In this document: positions 26,584-35,009 of the stretch, in pieces
Position numbering within the stretch: position 1 is the stretch's first letter
Layout of the letters: every line of letters starts with the position of its first letter
Position numbers and translations under genes: made by a program
Origin: Lichenicoccus sp965276875
GTDB taxonomy: Bacteria; Pseudomonadota; Alphaproteobacteria; Acetobacterales; Acetobacteraceae
Assembly (NCBI RefSeq): GCF_965276875.1
Contig: NZ_OZ255701.1
Span: 1 to 64,000 of the forward strand
Reading direction: 5' to 3'
Length of the DNA: 64,000 nt
The notes under the pieces: generated by a model
Database searches by the model: none
What the model saw: the letters and a program-made list of their open reading frames with translations, nothing else
What the model was told of the DNA's origin: nothing

Positions 26584-27221
26584 CAGATCGCTCCCCACAG
26601 ATAGACGAAGCTGTAGACCAGGCACCAGATCACGCCCTGGTAGAGCCAGAACACCTTGAGGTTGACCAGCCGGTAGGTGACCTTCGGGGTCAATCCCTTG
26701 GCCGCCACCTGGACCATCATCACCAGCATCCACAGCAGCCCGAAGACGGCGTGCACGCCATGCACCACGAGAATGGTGAAGAAGGCGGAAAGAAAGCCGC
26801 TGCGCTGCGGCCCGGCGCCGCGTGCGGCAAGACCAAGCAACTCGTTTGCTTCCATTCCCACGAAGCCGGCGCCGAGCACGAACGCGGCGATCATCCAGAG
26901 CGTCAGCGCCCGCGGCCGGTCGTGCTTGAGGTCGACCATCGCCAGCCCGTAGGCCAGCACGCTGGCGAAGAACACGACGCTTTCGACATAGGCATAGACC
27001 GGCTCGACGACCTGCATCTTGGTCGGGCCGCCGGCGGCACTCATCGGATAGCTGAGCACGCCATAGGCCGCGAACAGGGCGGCAAAGACCAGCGAATCGC
27101 TGAGCATGTAGAGCCAGAACCCGAGCAGGCGGGTGCTGAACATGTCGTGCTGGTGGCCGGAATCGTCCCACAGCTTGACCGGCGCGCCGCCGGCGCTGGC
27201 ATTTCCAGCGCCTGCGGTCAT
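26583..27221 (-). CDS. cyoC: Cytochrome bo3 quinol oxidase subunit III (copy 1)
   Basis: 212 residues from ATG 27221 (MTAGAGNASAGG), which gives an ATGA overlap with cyoB; the longer upstream frame is spurious. Five hydrophobic helices with the family pattern GFWLYMLSDSLVFAALFAAY, then LLGLAARGAGPQRSGFLSAF and VHGVHAVFGLLWML. It contains the conserved helix I acidic/aspartyl site (LSDSLVFA). Subunit III stabilises the oxidase core in the inner membrane. The N-terminal end is shorter than E. coli CyoC but not unusual. Confidence 0.94.
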   Translation of the reverse strand: MTAGAGNASAGGAPVKLWDDSGHQHDMFSTRLLGFWLYMLSDSLVFAALFAAYGVLSYPMSAAGGPTKMQVVEPVYAYVESVVFFASVLAYGLAMVDLKHDRPRALTLWMIAAFVLGAGFVGMEANELLGLAARGAGPQRSGFLSAFFTILVVHGVHAVFGLLWMLVMMVQVAAKGLTPKVTYRLVNLKVFWLYQGVIWCLVYSFVYLWGAI

Positions 27222-29278
27222 GGCGCGGTCACGCCGCCGGAGACGTAGGCACCAATGCGTCGCGGCGCCCCGCCCGCGGCCCTGGCCTCGATCCGGCGCA
27301 CCTCCTCGGCGGTGATGATATAGCCGGAGTCCCTCTCGAACGAACGGATGATCACCAGCACGATGATGCCGAGCAAGGAGACGCCGGCGAGCCACCAGAT
27401 GCGCCATACCATGGCGAAGCTGAAGCCGGTGGTGCAGGCGGCGATCAGCATCGGCACCGGGGTGTTCAGCGGCATCTCGATATCTTCATAGTGTTCCGGT
27501 CGTGCGTCCGCAAAGCCGTGTTCGCGACGCCAGGCCCATTCGTCGCGCGCGTTGATGTGCGGGATGACCGCGAAGTTGTAGGCGGGAACCGGCGAGTGGG
27601 TCATCCATTCGAGGCTGCGGCCGGTCTGCCAGGCGTCCATATCGACGTGATTGGCGTTGCGGTCGCGGATGCTGATATAGATCTGCCAGAAGAACATCGC
27701 GGTAGCGGCGCAGTAGATTGCGATGCCGATTTCCTCGACGATCATCAGCGGCTCCCAGCTTGCCTCGGGCACATATTCGAGCCGCCGCGTCATGCCCTTG
27801 AAGCCGAGCGCGAACATCGCCGTGAACACGACGAAGGTCCCGGCGACGAAAGCCCAGAACACCCGCTTGCCATAGGTCTCGTCGAGCTTGAAGCCGAACA
27901 TTTTAGGAAACCAGTATTGCGCGCCGGCGAACGAGGCGAACAAGGTGACCATCACCATGCAGTGGAAGTGCGCGACGACAAAGACGCTGTTATGCGTCAT
28001 GTAGTTGATCGACGGGATCGCCAGCATCATGCCCGTGAGGCCGCCGATCAGCAGCATGAACACCGACGCGGTGGCCCACAGCATCGGCGTCTCGAAGCGC
28101 AGCCGACCGCGATACATGGTGAACGTCCAGTTGAAGACCTTCACGCCGGTCGGAATGCCGACGAACATGGTGGAGATGCTGTAGAAGATGTTGACCAGCG
28201 GGCCGGCCCCCATGGTGAAGAAATGATGCAGCCAGACCGACCAGGAGATGCCGGCGATGGCGACGGTGGCGACCACCATCACCGGGTAGCCGAACAGGGT
28301 CTTCTCGGAGAAGGTCGGGATGATCTCGGACATCATCCCCCACGCCGGCAGGATGATGAAATACACCTCCGGATGGCCCCAGATCCAGAACAGGTCGGCA
28401 TAGAGCATCAGGTTGCCGCCGAAACCGGGTGTGTAGAAGTGGGTGCCAATATAGCGGTCCAGGGTCAGCAGCAGCAGGGCGACGCCGAGCACCGGAAAGG
28501 CGGTCAGGCCGATGATGTTGGCGGTCAACGCGGTCCAGGTGAACAGCGGCATGCGCAGCCAGGTCATGCCGGGCGCGCGCATCTTGATGATGGTGGCGAT
28601 GATGTTGACCGCGCCCAGCGTAGTACCGACGCTGCCTATCTGGATCGCCCAGATCCAGTAATCGACGCCGACATTCGGGCTGTACGCCATTTCGGTGAGC
28701 GGCGTCAGACCGACCCAGCCGGCATGCGAGAAATCGCCGACGAACAGCGACAGCATCACCAGCCCGGCGCCGACGACGGTCATCCACAAGGCCAGCGCGT
28801 TCAGATAGGGGAACGCCATGTCGCGGGCACCGATCTGCAGCGGCACCAGGAAGTTCATGAAGCCGGCCAGGATCGGCGTCGCCGCGAAGATCAGCATGAT
28901 CGTGCCGTGCGAGCTGTAGACCTGGTCGTAATGGTAGGGCGGCAGGTAGCCGTGCTCGGCTCCGAGAATGCCGATCGAGTGCGGGCCCGCGGCCATCACC
29001 TGCTGGGTGCGCATCATCAGGGCGTCGATGAAGCCACGGAACAGCATCACGAAGCCGACCAGGGCATACATGATGCCGATCTTCTTATGGTCGACGGTGG
29101 TGATCCATTCCCGCCACAGGTAGCCCCAGGCGCGCAGATAGGTCACCGCGAACAGCGCGCCCAGACCGACCAGGACCGAGAACACGAAGGCGCCGAGCAC
29201 GATCGGATCGTTGTAGGGCAGTTGCGACCAGGTCAGCCGGCCGAAGATCGGGTCCCAATGGCCCTGGACTTGCACCAT
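27218..29278 (-). CDS. cyoB: Cytochrome bo3 quinol oxidase subunit I (copy 1)
   Basis: 686 residues, heme-copper oxidase core. Heme and copper ligands: His in SSHGTIMLIF, WGHPEVYFIILPAWG (CuB His, cross-linked Tyr and proton-channel Glu), LHHFFTMG and VAHFHCMVM. The D-channel Asp is in LQIGARDMAFP. Quinone-site residues matching E. coli R71, D75 and H98 occur in FRGFIDALMMR and YHYDQ. It transfers electrons from ubiquinol to O2 with proton pumping. Preceded by cyoA (24-bp gap) and coupled to cyoC. Confidence 0.97.
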   Translation of the reverse strand: MVQVQGHWDPIFGRLTWSQLPYNDPIVLGAFVFSVLVGLGALFAVTYLRAWGYLWREWITTVDHKKIGIMYALVGFVMLFRGFIDALMMRTQQVMAAGPHSIGILGAEHGYLPPYHYDQVYSSHGTIMLIFAATPILAGFMNFLVPLQIGARDMAFPYLNALALWMTVVGAGLVMLSLFVGDFSHAGWVGLTPLTEMAYSPNVGVDYWIWAIQIGSVGTTLGAVNIIATIIKMRAPGMTWLRMPLFTWTALTANIIGLTAFPVLGVALLLLTLDRYIGTHFYTPGFGGNLMLYADLFWIWGHPEVYFIILPAWGMMSEIIPTFSEKTLFGYPVMVVATVAIAGISWSVWLHHFFTMGAGPLVNIFYSISTMFVGIPTGVKVFNWTFTMYRGRLRFETPMLWATASVFMLLIGGLTGMMLAIPSINYMTHNSVFVVAHFHCMVMVTLFASFAGAQYWFPKMFGFKLDETYGKRVFWAFVAGTFVVFTAMFALGFKGMTRRLEYVPEASWEPLMIVEEIGIAIYCAATAMFFWQIYISIRDRNANHVDMDAWQTGRSLEWMTHSPVPAYNFAVIPHINARDEWAWRREHGFADARPEHYEDIEMPLNTPVPMLIAACTTGFSFAMVWRIWWLAGVSLLGIIVLVIIRSFERDSGYIITAEEVRRIEARAAGGAPRRIGAYVSGGVTAP

Positions 29279-29302
29279 GCGTTGAGCCTCTCGGTATGTG
29301 GG

Positions 29303-30262
29303 CTAGTGCGTCGGTTCGACGCCGTTACCAGTCGTATAGGTCGATTTGTCGGTCATCGCCCGCGGCGTGGTAAAGAGCGTGCCGCGGTCGACTTCGCGGA
29401 CGATGTTGTCGAAGAAGCCGTCGGCCACGTCGGAAAAGGTGCCTGTCCTGCCGTGGATGTTGATCGTTGGCCTGGCAAACCTGTTGAAGCTGGCCATCGT
29501 CAGGTGCACCGGAGCCTGCGCGGCCTTGGCCGTCCAGGCTTGAAACGCGGCTGGTGTGACCACATGCGTCTGAAAGCGCATCCAGGAGAAGCCCGGGCCG
29601 CTGAAATCCGCGCTGAAGCCCGCGTAGGTCCCGAGATGATCGGCGAGCAGGCTCTGTTTCGTGCGCATGCCGGGCATGATGTCGATCTCGCCGGCAAGCT
29701 GCGGGATGAAGAAGTCGTTGGTGACGGTCGAGGAGGTCAGCCTAAAATGCACAGGCGTGTGCACCGGAATGACCAATTCATTCGCCGCGGCGATATGCAG
29801 CTTGGGATAGATGAACAGCCACTGCCAGTCGGTGGTGACCACGTCGACATCGACCGCGGGTGTGTCCGCATAGGCGCTTCGGCCGTGAGCCAGCACCCCG
29901 GGCCCGAACGGGTCAACCGCGAAGGTTCCTCGATAGGAATAATAGCCGAGAAAGACCACGATCGCGGCGGGAAAGCCCCAGGAGACGATCTCGATCGGCA
30001 GCGAGTGCGACCATTTGGGCATGTAGGTGCCCCGGCCGGACGCCCTGCGATAGCGCCACACGCACCAGGCCAGCAGCAACGTCGTCGGCGCGATGATCGA
30101 CAGCATCGCGCCGACATCGATCAGCAGCAAGTTGAAGTCCGCTCGTGCCATCGGTCCTTTCGGATCGAGGATCCAGTAACCGCCTGTCGAGCAGCCTGCG
30201 AGCGATACGCCAATGCAGAGAGCGGCGGCGGCGGAAACCCCTGTTCGACGTCGCCCTGCCAC
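29303..30262 (-). CDS. cyoA: Cytochrome bo3 quinol oxidase subunit II (copy 1)
   Basis: 319 residues from GTG 30262, preferred because GGGAG lies 6 nt upstream and the signal peptide starts here. Lipoprotein signal with lipobox SLAGC, two transmembrane helices, then a periplasmic cupredoxin domain (TTDWQWLFIYPKLHIAAANE, TNDFFIPQL, MRTKQSLLAD). The CuA cysteines of cytochrome c oxidases are absent, which identifies a quinol oxidase. First gene of cyoABCD copy 1; 159 bp separate it from the divergent fdhD. Confidence 0.94.
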   Translation of the reverse strand: MAGRRRTGVSAAAALCIGVSLAGCSTGGYWILDPKGPMARADFNLLLIDVGAMLSIIAPTTLLLAWCVWRYRRASGRGTYMPKWSHSLPIEIVSWGFPAAIVVFLGYYSYRGTFAVDPFGPGVLAHGRSAYADTPAVDVDVVTTDWQWLFIYPKLHIAAANELVIPVHTPVHFRLTSSTVTNDFFIPQLAGEIDIMPGMRTKQSLLADHLGTYAGFSADFSGPGFSWMRFQTHVVTPAAFQAWTAKAAQAPVHLTMASFNRFARPTINIHGRTGTFSDVADGFFDNIVREVDRGTLFTTPRAMTDKSTYTTGNGVEPTH

Positions 30263-30421
30263 GTCATGCTCCCGGAAATCTTGGTCATCGCACCCTTGTA
30301 ACAGCACCCCATCGTGGCGTTCTCCGCAAGCCTCTTCTGCGAGGAGCCGGACCCCGAACACGGCTTTGTCAGGGCGGCGCGTCGCGCTATCCAGGGCTTC
30401 GGCCAGCAGGGAGGCTTTAGC

Positions 30422-31240
30422 GTGCAGTGCGAATCATTGCTGACGGTCCGCCACCTTGCCTGGCGTGAGGGCGCCTTTTGCGCGACGGGTCGGGTGATCG
30501 CCGAGGAGACGCCGGTGGCGTTCTCCTTCAACCGGCTGGCGCATGCGGTGATGATGGCAACACCCGCGGATCTGGCGGATTTCGCGCGCGGCTTCAGCCT
30601 CAATGAGGGGATCGTCGGCGACCTCACCGAGATCGAGGAGATCGAGAGCGTTATCCTTGAAGGAGGGGCGGGAATCGAGTTGCGGTTGTGGATCGCGCCG
30701 GGACGGATGGCAGCACTCGAGGGGCGGCGGCGGCGGATCGCGGGGCCGACCGGCTGCGGCCTGTGCGGCCTGGAGAGCCTGGCCGAGGCGATCCGCTTTG
30801 ATGCGGCCCCCGTGGCGGATGGCGGCAGCGTCGACGCCGGCGCGGTGATGGCGGCGATGGCAGCCCTGCGTCCGGCGCAAACACTCAACCAGGCGACCCG
30901 CGCGGTGCATGCGGCGGCTTTGTATCGGCCGGGGCAGGGCCTGATCGCGCTGCGTGAGGATGTCGGCCGGCATAACGCCCTGGACAAGCTCGCCGGCGCC
31001 CTGGCCGCGGCAGGCGAGGACGCGTCGGACGGCATCCTGGCGCTGACCAGCCGGGTGTCGGTGGAGCTGGTGCAAAAGGCGCAGACCATGCGGGTGCGTG
31101 TGCTGGCGGCGATGTCCGCACCCACCGGGCTCGCCTTGCGCACCGCCGAACGCGCCGGCATCACCCTGGTCGCGGTCGCGCGCGACGACGGCTTCGAGCT
31201 CTGCACGCATCCCGGGCGCATCAACGGGGCAGGGGCGTGA
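30422..31240 (+). CDS. fdhD: Formate dehydrogenase accessory sulfurtransferase
   Basis: 272 residues from GTG 30422, chosen for the strong AGGGAGG 7 nt upstream. FdhD passes sulfur from IscS to the molybdenum cofactor of formate dehydrogenase. It has the EETPVAFSFNRLAHAVMMAT segment, the sulfur-carrying GPTGCGLCG near residue 115, and EDVGRHNALDK. No formate dehydrogenase gene is within the window. The stop overlaps the next gene by 4 bp, so it leads the fdhD-orf-thiOSGE chain. Confidence 0.93.
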   Translation: MQCESLLTVRHLAWREGAFCATGRVIAEETPVAFSFNRLAHAVMMATPADLADFARGFSLNEGIVGDLTEIEEIESVILEGGAGIELRLWIAPGRMAALEGRRRRIAGPTGCGLCGLESLAEAIRFDAAPVADGGSVDAGAVMAAMAALRPAQTLNQATRAVHAAALYRPGQGLIALREDVGRHNALDKLAGALAAAGEDASDGILALTSRVSVELVQKAQTMRVRVLAAMSAPTGLALRTAERAGITLVAVARDDGFELCTHPGRINGAGA

Positions 31241-32430
31241 GGCTGCCCTGGTCGCCGGCGCGCCACTTCCCGCGCCTGTCGGCCCGGATCGCGCCCTCGG
31301 CACCACCCCGGGCGATCGCCGCCCCGCCGGCTTTGCATATCGCCAGCCCAGAGGCGCTCGGCGAACGCGTCTTCGGCCCGGCGGTGTTCGCATTCCTGGC
31401 CTGGCTGATCCGCCATCCGGCGACGGCGCGGCTCGACCGGCTGTATTTCGCCTCACGCGAGGGCTGGGCGCTCGAACGGCTCTACGGCGCCATGCGCGCG
31501 CGGCTTGCCGACAACGCGCTGCCGCGCGGCCTCTATCTGCCCTGCTCGCGACGGGTCATGCTGGCCGCCCAGCTTGGAGCCGCCCAGCTTGGGGCCACCC
31601 AGCGTGAGGCCCCGCTGGCCAATGGCCGGCTCGAAGTGGGGCTGCTGACCGCGAGCTCGCCCTGGTTCGAGGGCACCGTCGAGGACCTCCTGCTGGCCCG
31701 TATCGGCTTCGTGCCAAAACGACCGGCGCCGCCGGACACCACCCGCATTACGCTGATGCAGGACGCCGCCATAGCGCACTGCGCCGCCGAGCTGATGGCG
31801 GACGAGATCGTCCCGCATGTCCGCCGCATCCATGCCGACGTGCTGGCGTTCGCGGCCTCCTGCGGGCTGACCGCCGGGGGTGCCGCCGGCCTGGTCGATG
31901 TCGGCTACAGCGCCACCATCCAGACGGCGATCCAGCACACGCTGGGCGTTCGCCTGGCCGGCTTCTACATGGCCGTGAGCGACGCGGCCGCCAAGGCCGA
32001 GGCGGGCCGTGCGGGCGGCTACGCGTTCGCAGCCTTCGCCCGGGGTGCCGCGACCGCGACCTTCGCGGCCGAATGCGGCCTGCCGCTGGAGGCGGTGCTG
32101 AGCGCGCCGCACGGCCAGGTGATCGGCTACGCGCCGCCGACACGCGGGCGGCGGGCGGCGCCGGTGTCCCCGGTGTTCGGCGCCCCGGGTCTGGCACAGC
32201 TGCATTTCCCCATGCTGCAGCGGGTGCATGACGGCATGCACGTCTATTGCCTGGACCGTCTGTCCGCACATGGTCTGCAGGCGGCCCCCGACCCGCTCGC
32301 CATGCTGCGCCGTCTGGGGCGCGGCGAGGTCTCGGTCGCCCCCGAGATCGGCTCGGCGCTGATGGTCGAGGACGCGTTCTGCGGCAATGGCGAGATCGAC
32401 GTGCTGGCGCGCGCGCGGGGCGCTCAGTGA
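31237..32430 (+). CDS. Unrecognised 397-residue protein between fdhD and thiO
   Basis: No firm family assignment. There is no signal peptide or membrane segment. The N-terminal third contains LDRLYFASREGWALERLYGA and LPCSRRVML, and the middle contains GLVDVGYSATIQTAIQH. These resemble a domain found in proteins of polysaccharide loci that carry HAD-like regions (FLxRDGxxLxxxY...DIGWxGS.Q), which is a weak recollection only. An internal three-fold 15-bp repeat encodes AAQLG-AAQLG-ATQRE. A GTGA overlap with fdhD and a 10-bp gap to thiO place it in that operon, though neither neighbour explains it. Confidence 0.6.
   Translation: MRLPWSPARHFPRLSARIAPSAPPRAIAAPPALHIASPEALGERVFGPAVFAFLAWLIRHPATARLDRLYFASREGWALERLYGAMRARLADNALPRGLYLPCSRRVMLAAQLGAAQLGATQREAPLANGRLEVGLLTASSPWFEGTVEDLLLARIGFVPKRPAPPDTTRITLMQDAAIAHCAAELMADEIVPHVRRIHADVLAFAASCGLTAGGAAGLVDVGYSATIQTAIQHTLGVRLAGFYMAVSDAAAKAEAGRAGGYAFAAFARGAATATFAAECGLPLEAVLSAPHGQVIGYAPPTRGRRAAPVSPVFGAPGLAQLHFPMLQRVHDGMHVYCLDRLSAHGLQAAPDPLAMLRRLGRGEVSVAPEIGSALMVEDAFCGNGEIDVLARARGAQ
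31564..31608 (+). repeat. 15-bp tandem repeat, three units
   Basis: The unit GCCGCCCAGCTTGGA occurs at 31564, 31579 and 31594, the second with one change and the third more diverged. It is in frame, adding five-residue repeats (AAQLG) to the unknown protein; slippage could vary the copy number. Confidence 0.8.
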
Positions 32431-32440
32431 AGGGGCCCAG

Positions 32441-33406
32441 ATGAGGGTCTTGGTGCGCGGCGCCGGCGTCGCCGGGCTGGTGACGGCGGTGACGCTCGCC
32501 GAGCGTGGTCACGCGGTCACGCTGGCGGAGCAGGGGCGCCGGATCGGCAGCGGCGCGTCATGGCAGGCCGGCGGCATGCTCGCCCCCTGGTGCGAGGCCG
32601 AGACCGCGCCGGCCGCCATCCTCGACGGCGCCGAAGCGACGATCACCTGGTGGCTGGCGCATGCGACGGAGGCGCGGCGCTCAGGCAGTCTGGTGCTCGC
32701 CCTCTCGCGCGACGGCGCCGAGCTGACCGGGTTTGCACGTCGCACCACCGGCTACGCCTGGTGCGACGCGGACGCGATCGCCGCGCTCGAGCCCGACCTC
32801 GCCGGCCGCTTCGCCCGCGGTTTGTTCTACGCCCGCGAGGCGCATCTGGATCCTCGCCGGGCCCTCGCCGGCCTCGCCGCACGCCTGCCGGCGCTTGGCG
32901 GACGCCTGTTGCTGGACGGCAACGCGGATCCGCTGCCGTTCGAGCGGATCGTCGATTGCCGCGGCTTCGCCGCCCGCGACCGCGAGGCGGACCTGCGCGG
33001 GGTGCGCGGCGAGATGGTGCTGCTGCGCTGCCCGGAGTTTGCCCTGTCGCGTCCGGTGCGCCTGCTGCATCCACGCACCCCGGTCTATCTGGTGCCGCGC
33101 GCCGATCATGTGTTCATGCTTGGCGCGACCATGCTGGAGAGCGAGCAGCAGGGTGGCGTCACCGCGCGCGCCCTGCTCGAATTGCTCGGCGCGGCCTACG
33201 CGCTGCACCCAGCCTTGGCCGAGGCGGAAATCATCGAGACCGGCGCCGGTTTGCGGCCGTCATACCCCGACAACATGCCGCGCGTGCGCCAGACGGACGA
33301 CGGGGTCATCACGGTCAACGGCATGCACCGGCACGGCTTCCTGCTGGCGCCGGTGCTTGCCGCCGAAGTGGCGGAGCGGCTTGCGGCACACGCCACGACG
33401 ACTTAG
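32441..33406 (+). CDS. thiO: Glycine oxidase for thiamine thiazole synthesis
   Basis: 321 residues from ATG 32441 (MRVLVRGAGVAGLVTA), with GGGG upstream. It is a DAO-family flavoprotein with FAD-binding GAGVAGL near residue 7, GSGASWQAGGMLAPWCE near 40 and the C-terminal GLRPSYPDN and VNGMHRHGFLLAP. ThiO oxidises glycine to dehydroglycine, which ThiG condenses with DXP and ThiS thiocarboxylate. It is followed directly by thiS, thiG and thiE, which supports this over other amine oxidases. Confidence 0.93.
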   Translation: MRVLVRGAGVAGLVTAVTLAERGHAVTLAEQGRRIGSGASWQAGGMLAPWCEAETAPAAILDGAEATITWWLAHATEARRSGSLVLALSRDGAELTGFARRTTGYAWCDADAIAALEPDLAGRFARGLFYAREAHLDPRRALAGLAARLPALGGRLLLDGNADPLPFERIVDCRGFAARDREADLRGVRGEMVLLRCPEFALSRPVRLLHPRTPVYLVPRADHVFMLGATMLESEQQGGVTARALLELLGAAYALHPALAEAEIIETGAGLRPSYPDNMPRVRQTDDGVITVNGMHRHGFLLAPVLAAEVAERLAAHATTT

Positions 33407-33415
33407 GTGACGGGC

Positions 33416-33613
33416 ATGCGAATAGTCGTGAACGGCGCGCCGCATGACGTACAGGCGCATACCCTGGCCCTGGTGCTGGTCGAACTCGGCTACGGCGAGC
33501 AGCGGGTCGCGACCGCGCTGGACGGAAACTTCGTGCCGGCGCCGCAGCGCGCGGACCGGGCGCTGCAGCCGCACTGCCAGGTCGAGATCGTCTCGCCGCG
33601 TCCGGGAGGCTGA
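33416..33613 (+). CDS. thiS: Sulfur carrier protein ThiS
   Basis: 65 residues from ATG 33416, with AGGTGA 5 nt upstream (GTG 33407 is an alternative). Ubiquitin-like beta-grasp protein ending in the diagnostic Gly-Gly (SPRPGG) that is adenylated and thiocarboxylated. The MRIVVNGAPHDV start and VATALDGNFVPAPQR are family-typical. No thiF appears in the window, so the activating enzyme must be encoded elsewhere (MoeB may serve). Confidence 0.95.
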   Translation: MRIVVNGAPHDVQAHTLALVLVELGYGEQRVATALDGNFVPAPQRADRALQPHCQVEIVSPRPGG

Positions 33614-33621
33614 GCCCCAGC

Positions 33622-34407
33622 GTGACCGCCGATACACTCACCCTCTACGGGCAGCCCTTCACCTCGCGCCTGATGCTGGGCACCGCGCGCTATCCGTCGC
33701 CGGCGGTGCTGGAGGCGGCGGTGCGGGCGTCGGGTGCCGAAATCGTCACCGTGTCGGTGCGGCGCGAAGCCGCGGGCGCGCGCGCCGGGGAGGGGTTCTG
33801 GTCGCTGATCCGCGGCCTCGGCGTGCGGGTGCTGCCCAACACCGCCGGTTGCCACACCGCCGGCGAGGCGGTGACCACGGCGCGGATGGCACGCGAGCTG
33901 TTCGGCACCGACTGGATCAAGCTCGAGGTAATCGGCGACAGCGACAGCCTGCAGCCGGACCTGTTCGGGCTGGTCGAGGCGGCACGCATCCTGTCCGACG
34001 ATGGCTTCAAGGTGCTGCCCTACACCACCGAGGACCTGGTCGCGGCCGAACGCCTGTTGCGTGCGGGCTGCCAGGTGCTGATGCCTTGGGGTGCGCCGAT
34101 CGGCTCCGGCCTGGGTCTGAACAACGTCTTCGGCCTGCGCGCCCTGCGTGGGCACTTCCCCGAGGTGCCGCTGGTCGTGGATGCCGGCCTCGGCCTGCCC
34201 TCGCATGCGGCGGCCGCGATGGAACTTGGCTATGACGCGGTGCTGCTCAACACCGCCGTCTCCCGCGCCGGCGACCCGGCGATGATGGCTGCGGCCTTTG
34301 CGCGGGCGATTGACGCCGGGCGGACGGGTTTTCTCGCCGAGCCGATGGAACCGCGCAATCGTGCGGAGCCCTCCACCCCGTTGCTCGGCCGGCCGCTGCT
34401 CGCATGA
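33622..34407 (+). CDS. thiG: Thiazole synthase
   Basis: 261 residues from GTG 33622. TIM-barrel enzyme with LYGQPFTSRLMLGTARYPS, TVSVRRE, the imine-forming Lys in WIKLEVIGD, LMPWGAPIGSG and VDAGLGLPSHAA. It makes thiazole phosphate carboxylate from DXP, dehydroglycine and ThiS-COSH. The C-terminus extends into PSTPLLGRPLLA, as common in the family. ATGA overlap with thiE. Confidence 0.97.
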   Translation: MTADTLTLYGQPFTSRLMLGTARYPSPAVLEAAVRASGAEIVTVSVRREAAGARAGEGFWSLIRGLGVRVLPNTAGCHTAGEAVTTARMARELFGTDWIKLEVIGDSDSLQPDLFGLVEAARILSDDGFKVLPYTTEDLVAAERLLRAGCQVLMPWGAPIGSGLGLNNVFGLRALRGHFPEVPLVVDAGLGLPSHAAAAMELGYDAVLLNTAVSRAGDPAMMAAAFARAIDAGRTGFLAEPMEPRNRAEPSTPLLGRPLLA

Positions 34408-35009
34408 AGCTCGTGCTGCCGTCGCGTGTCTATCCGGTGGTGGACAGCGCCGGCTGGGTGGAGCGGATGGTGGCAAGCGGGGCAAAGCTGGTGCAACTCC
34501 GGATCAAGTCGGACGATGGAGCGTTGCTGCGTCGCGAAATACGCGCCGCCCGCGCGCTATGTGAAGCGGCTGCGGCGACGCTGGTGGTCAACGACCATTG
34601 GCAGCTCGCGATCGAGGCAGGGGTGGGTTTCATCCATCTCGGCCAGGAAGACCTCGCCGGTGCAGACCTGGATGCGATCCGCGGCGCCGGCGCCCGGCTC
34701 GGTGTCAGCACCCATTCCGACGCTGAACTGACCCAGGCCCTCGCGGTGGCGCCGGACTATATCGCACTCGGCCCGATCTACCCGACGACGCTCAAGCAGA
34801 TGCCCTGGGCGCCGCAGGGCCTGGCACGCATTGCATCGTGGCGGCAGCGGATCGGTGCGATGCCGCTGGTGGCGATCGGCGGCGTGACACTCGAACGGGC
34901 AGAGGCATGCCTCGAGGCGGGTGCCGATGCGGTGGCCGCGGTGTCGGACATTGTCGCGTCCGCGTCACCCGAGGCGCGGCTCAAGGCGTGGCGTGACCGG
35001 CTCGATTGA
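34404..35009 (+). CDS. thiE: Thiamine phosphate synthase
   Basis: 201 residues. Joins the thiazole and pyrimidine phosphates into thiamine phosphate. The family motifs are present: VQLRIKSDDGALLR, VVNDHWQLAIEAGVGFIHLG, QEDLAGAD, THSDAEL, YIALGPIYPTTLKQ and VAIGGVTLERAEACLEAGAD. Somewhat short but complete. Its 3' end overlaps the convergent flavoprotein gene by 29 bp. Pyrimidine-branch genes thiC and thiD are not in the window, and no TPP riboswitch was seen before the operon. Confidence 0.94.
   Translation: MKLVLPSRVYPVVDSAGWVERMVASGAKLVQLRIKSDDGALLRREIRAARALCEAAAATLVVNDHWQLAIEAGVGFIHLGQEDLAGADLDAIRGAGARLGVSTHSDAELTQALAVAPDYIALGPIYPTTLKQMPWAPQGLARIASWRQRIGAMPLVAIGGVTLERAEACLEAGADAVAAVSDIVASASPEARLKAWRDRLD

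Noticed and set aside
27491..30301. 936-codon open frame on the plus strand
   Set aside because: It is exactly antisense to cyoB and cyoA, has an Arg/His/Asp-rich composition typical of GC-rich antisense frames and matches no family.
30263..32440. TPP riboswitch ahead of the thi genes
   Set aside because: No THI-element core sequences were found before fdhD or thiO; thiO is instead tightly linked to upstream coding sequence.
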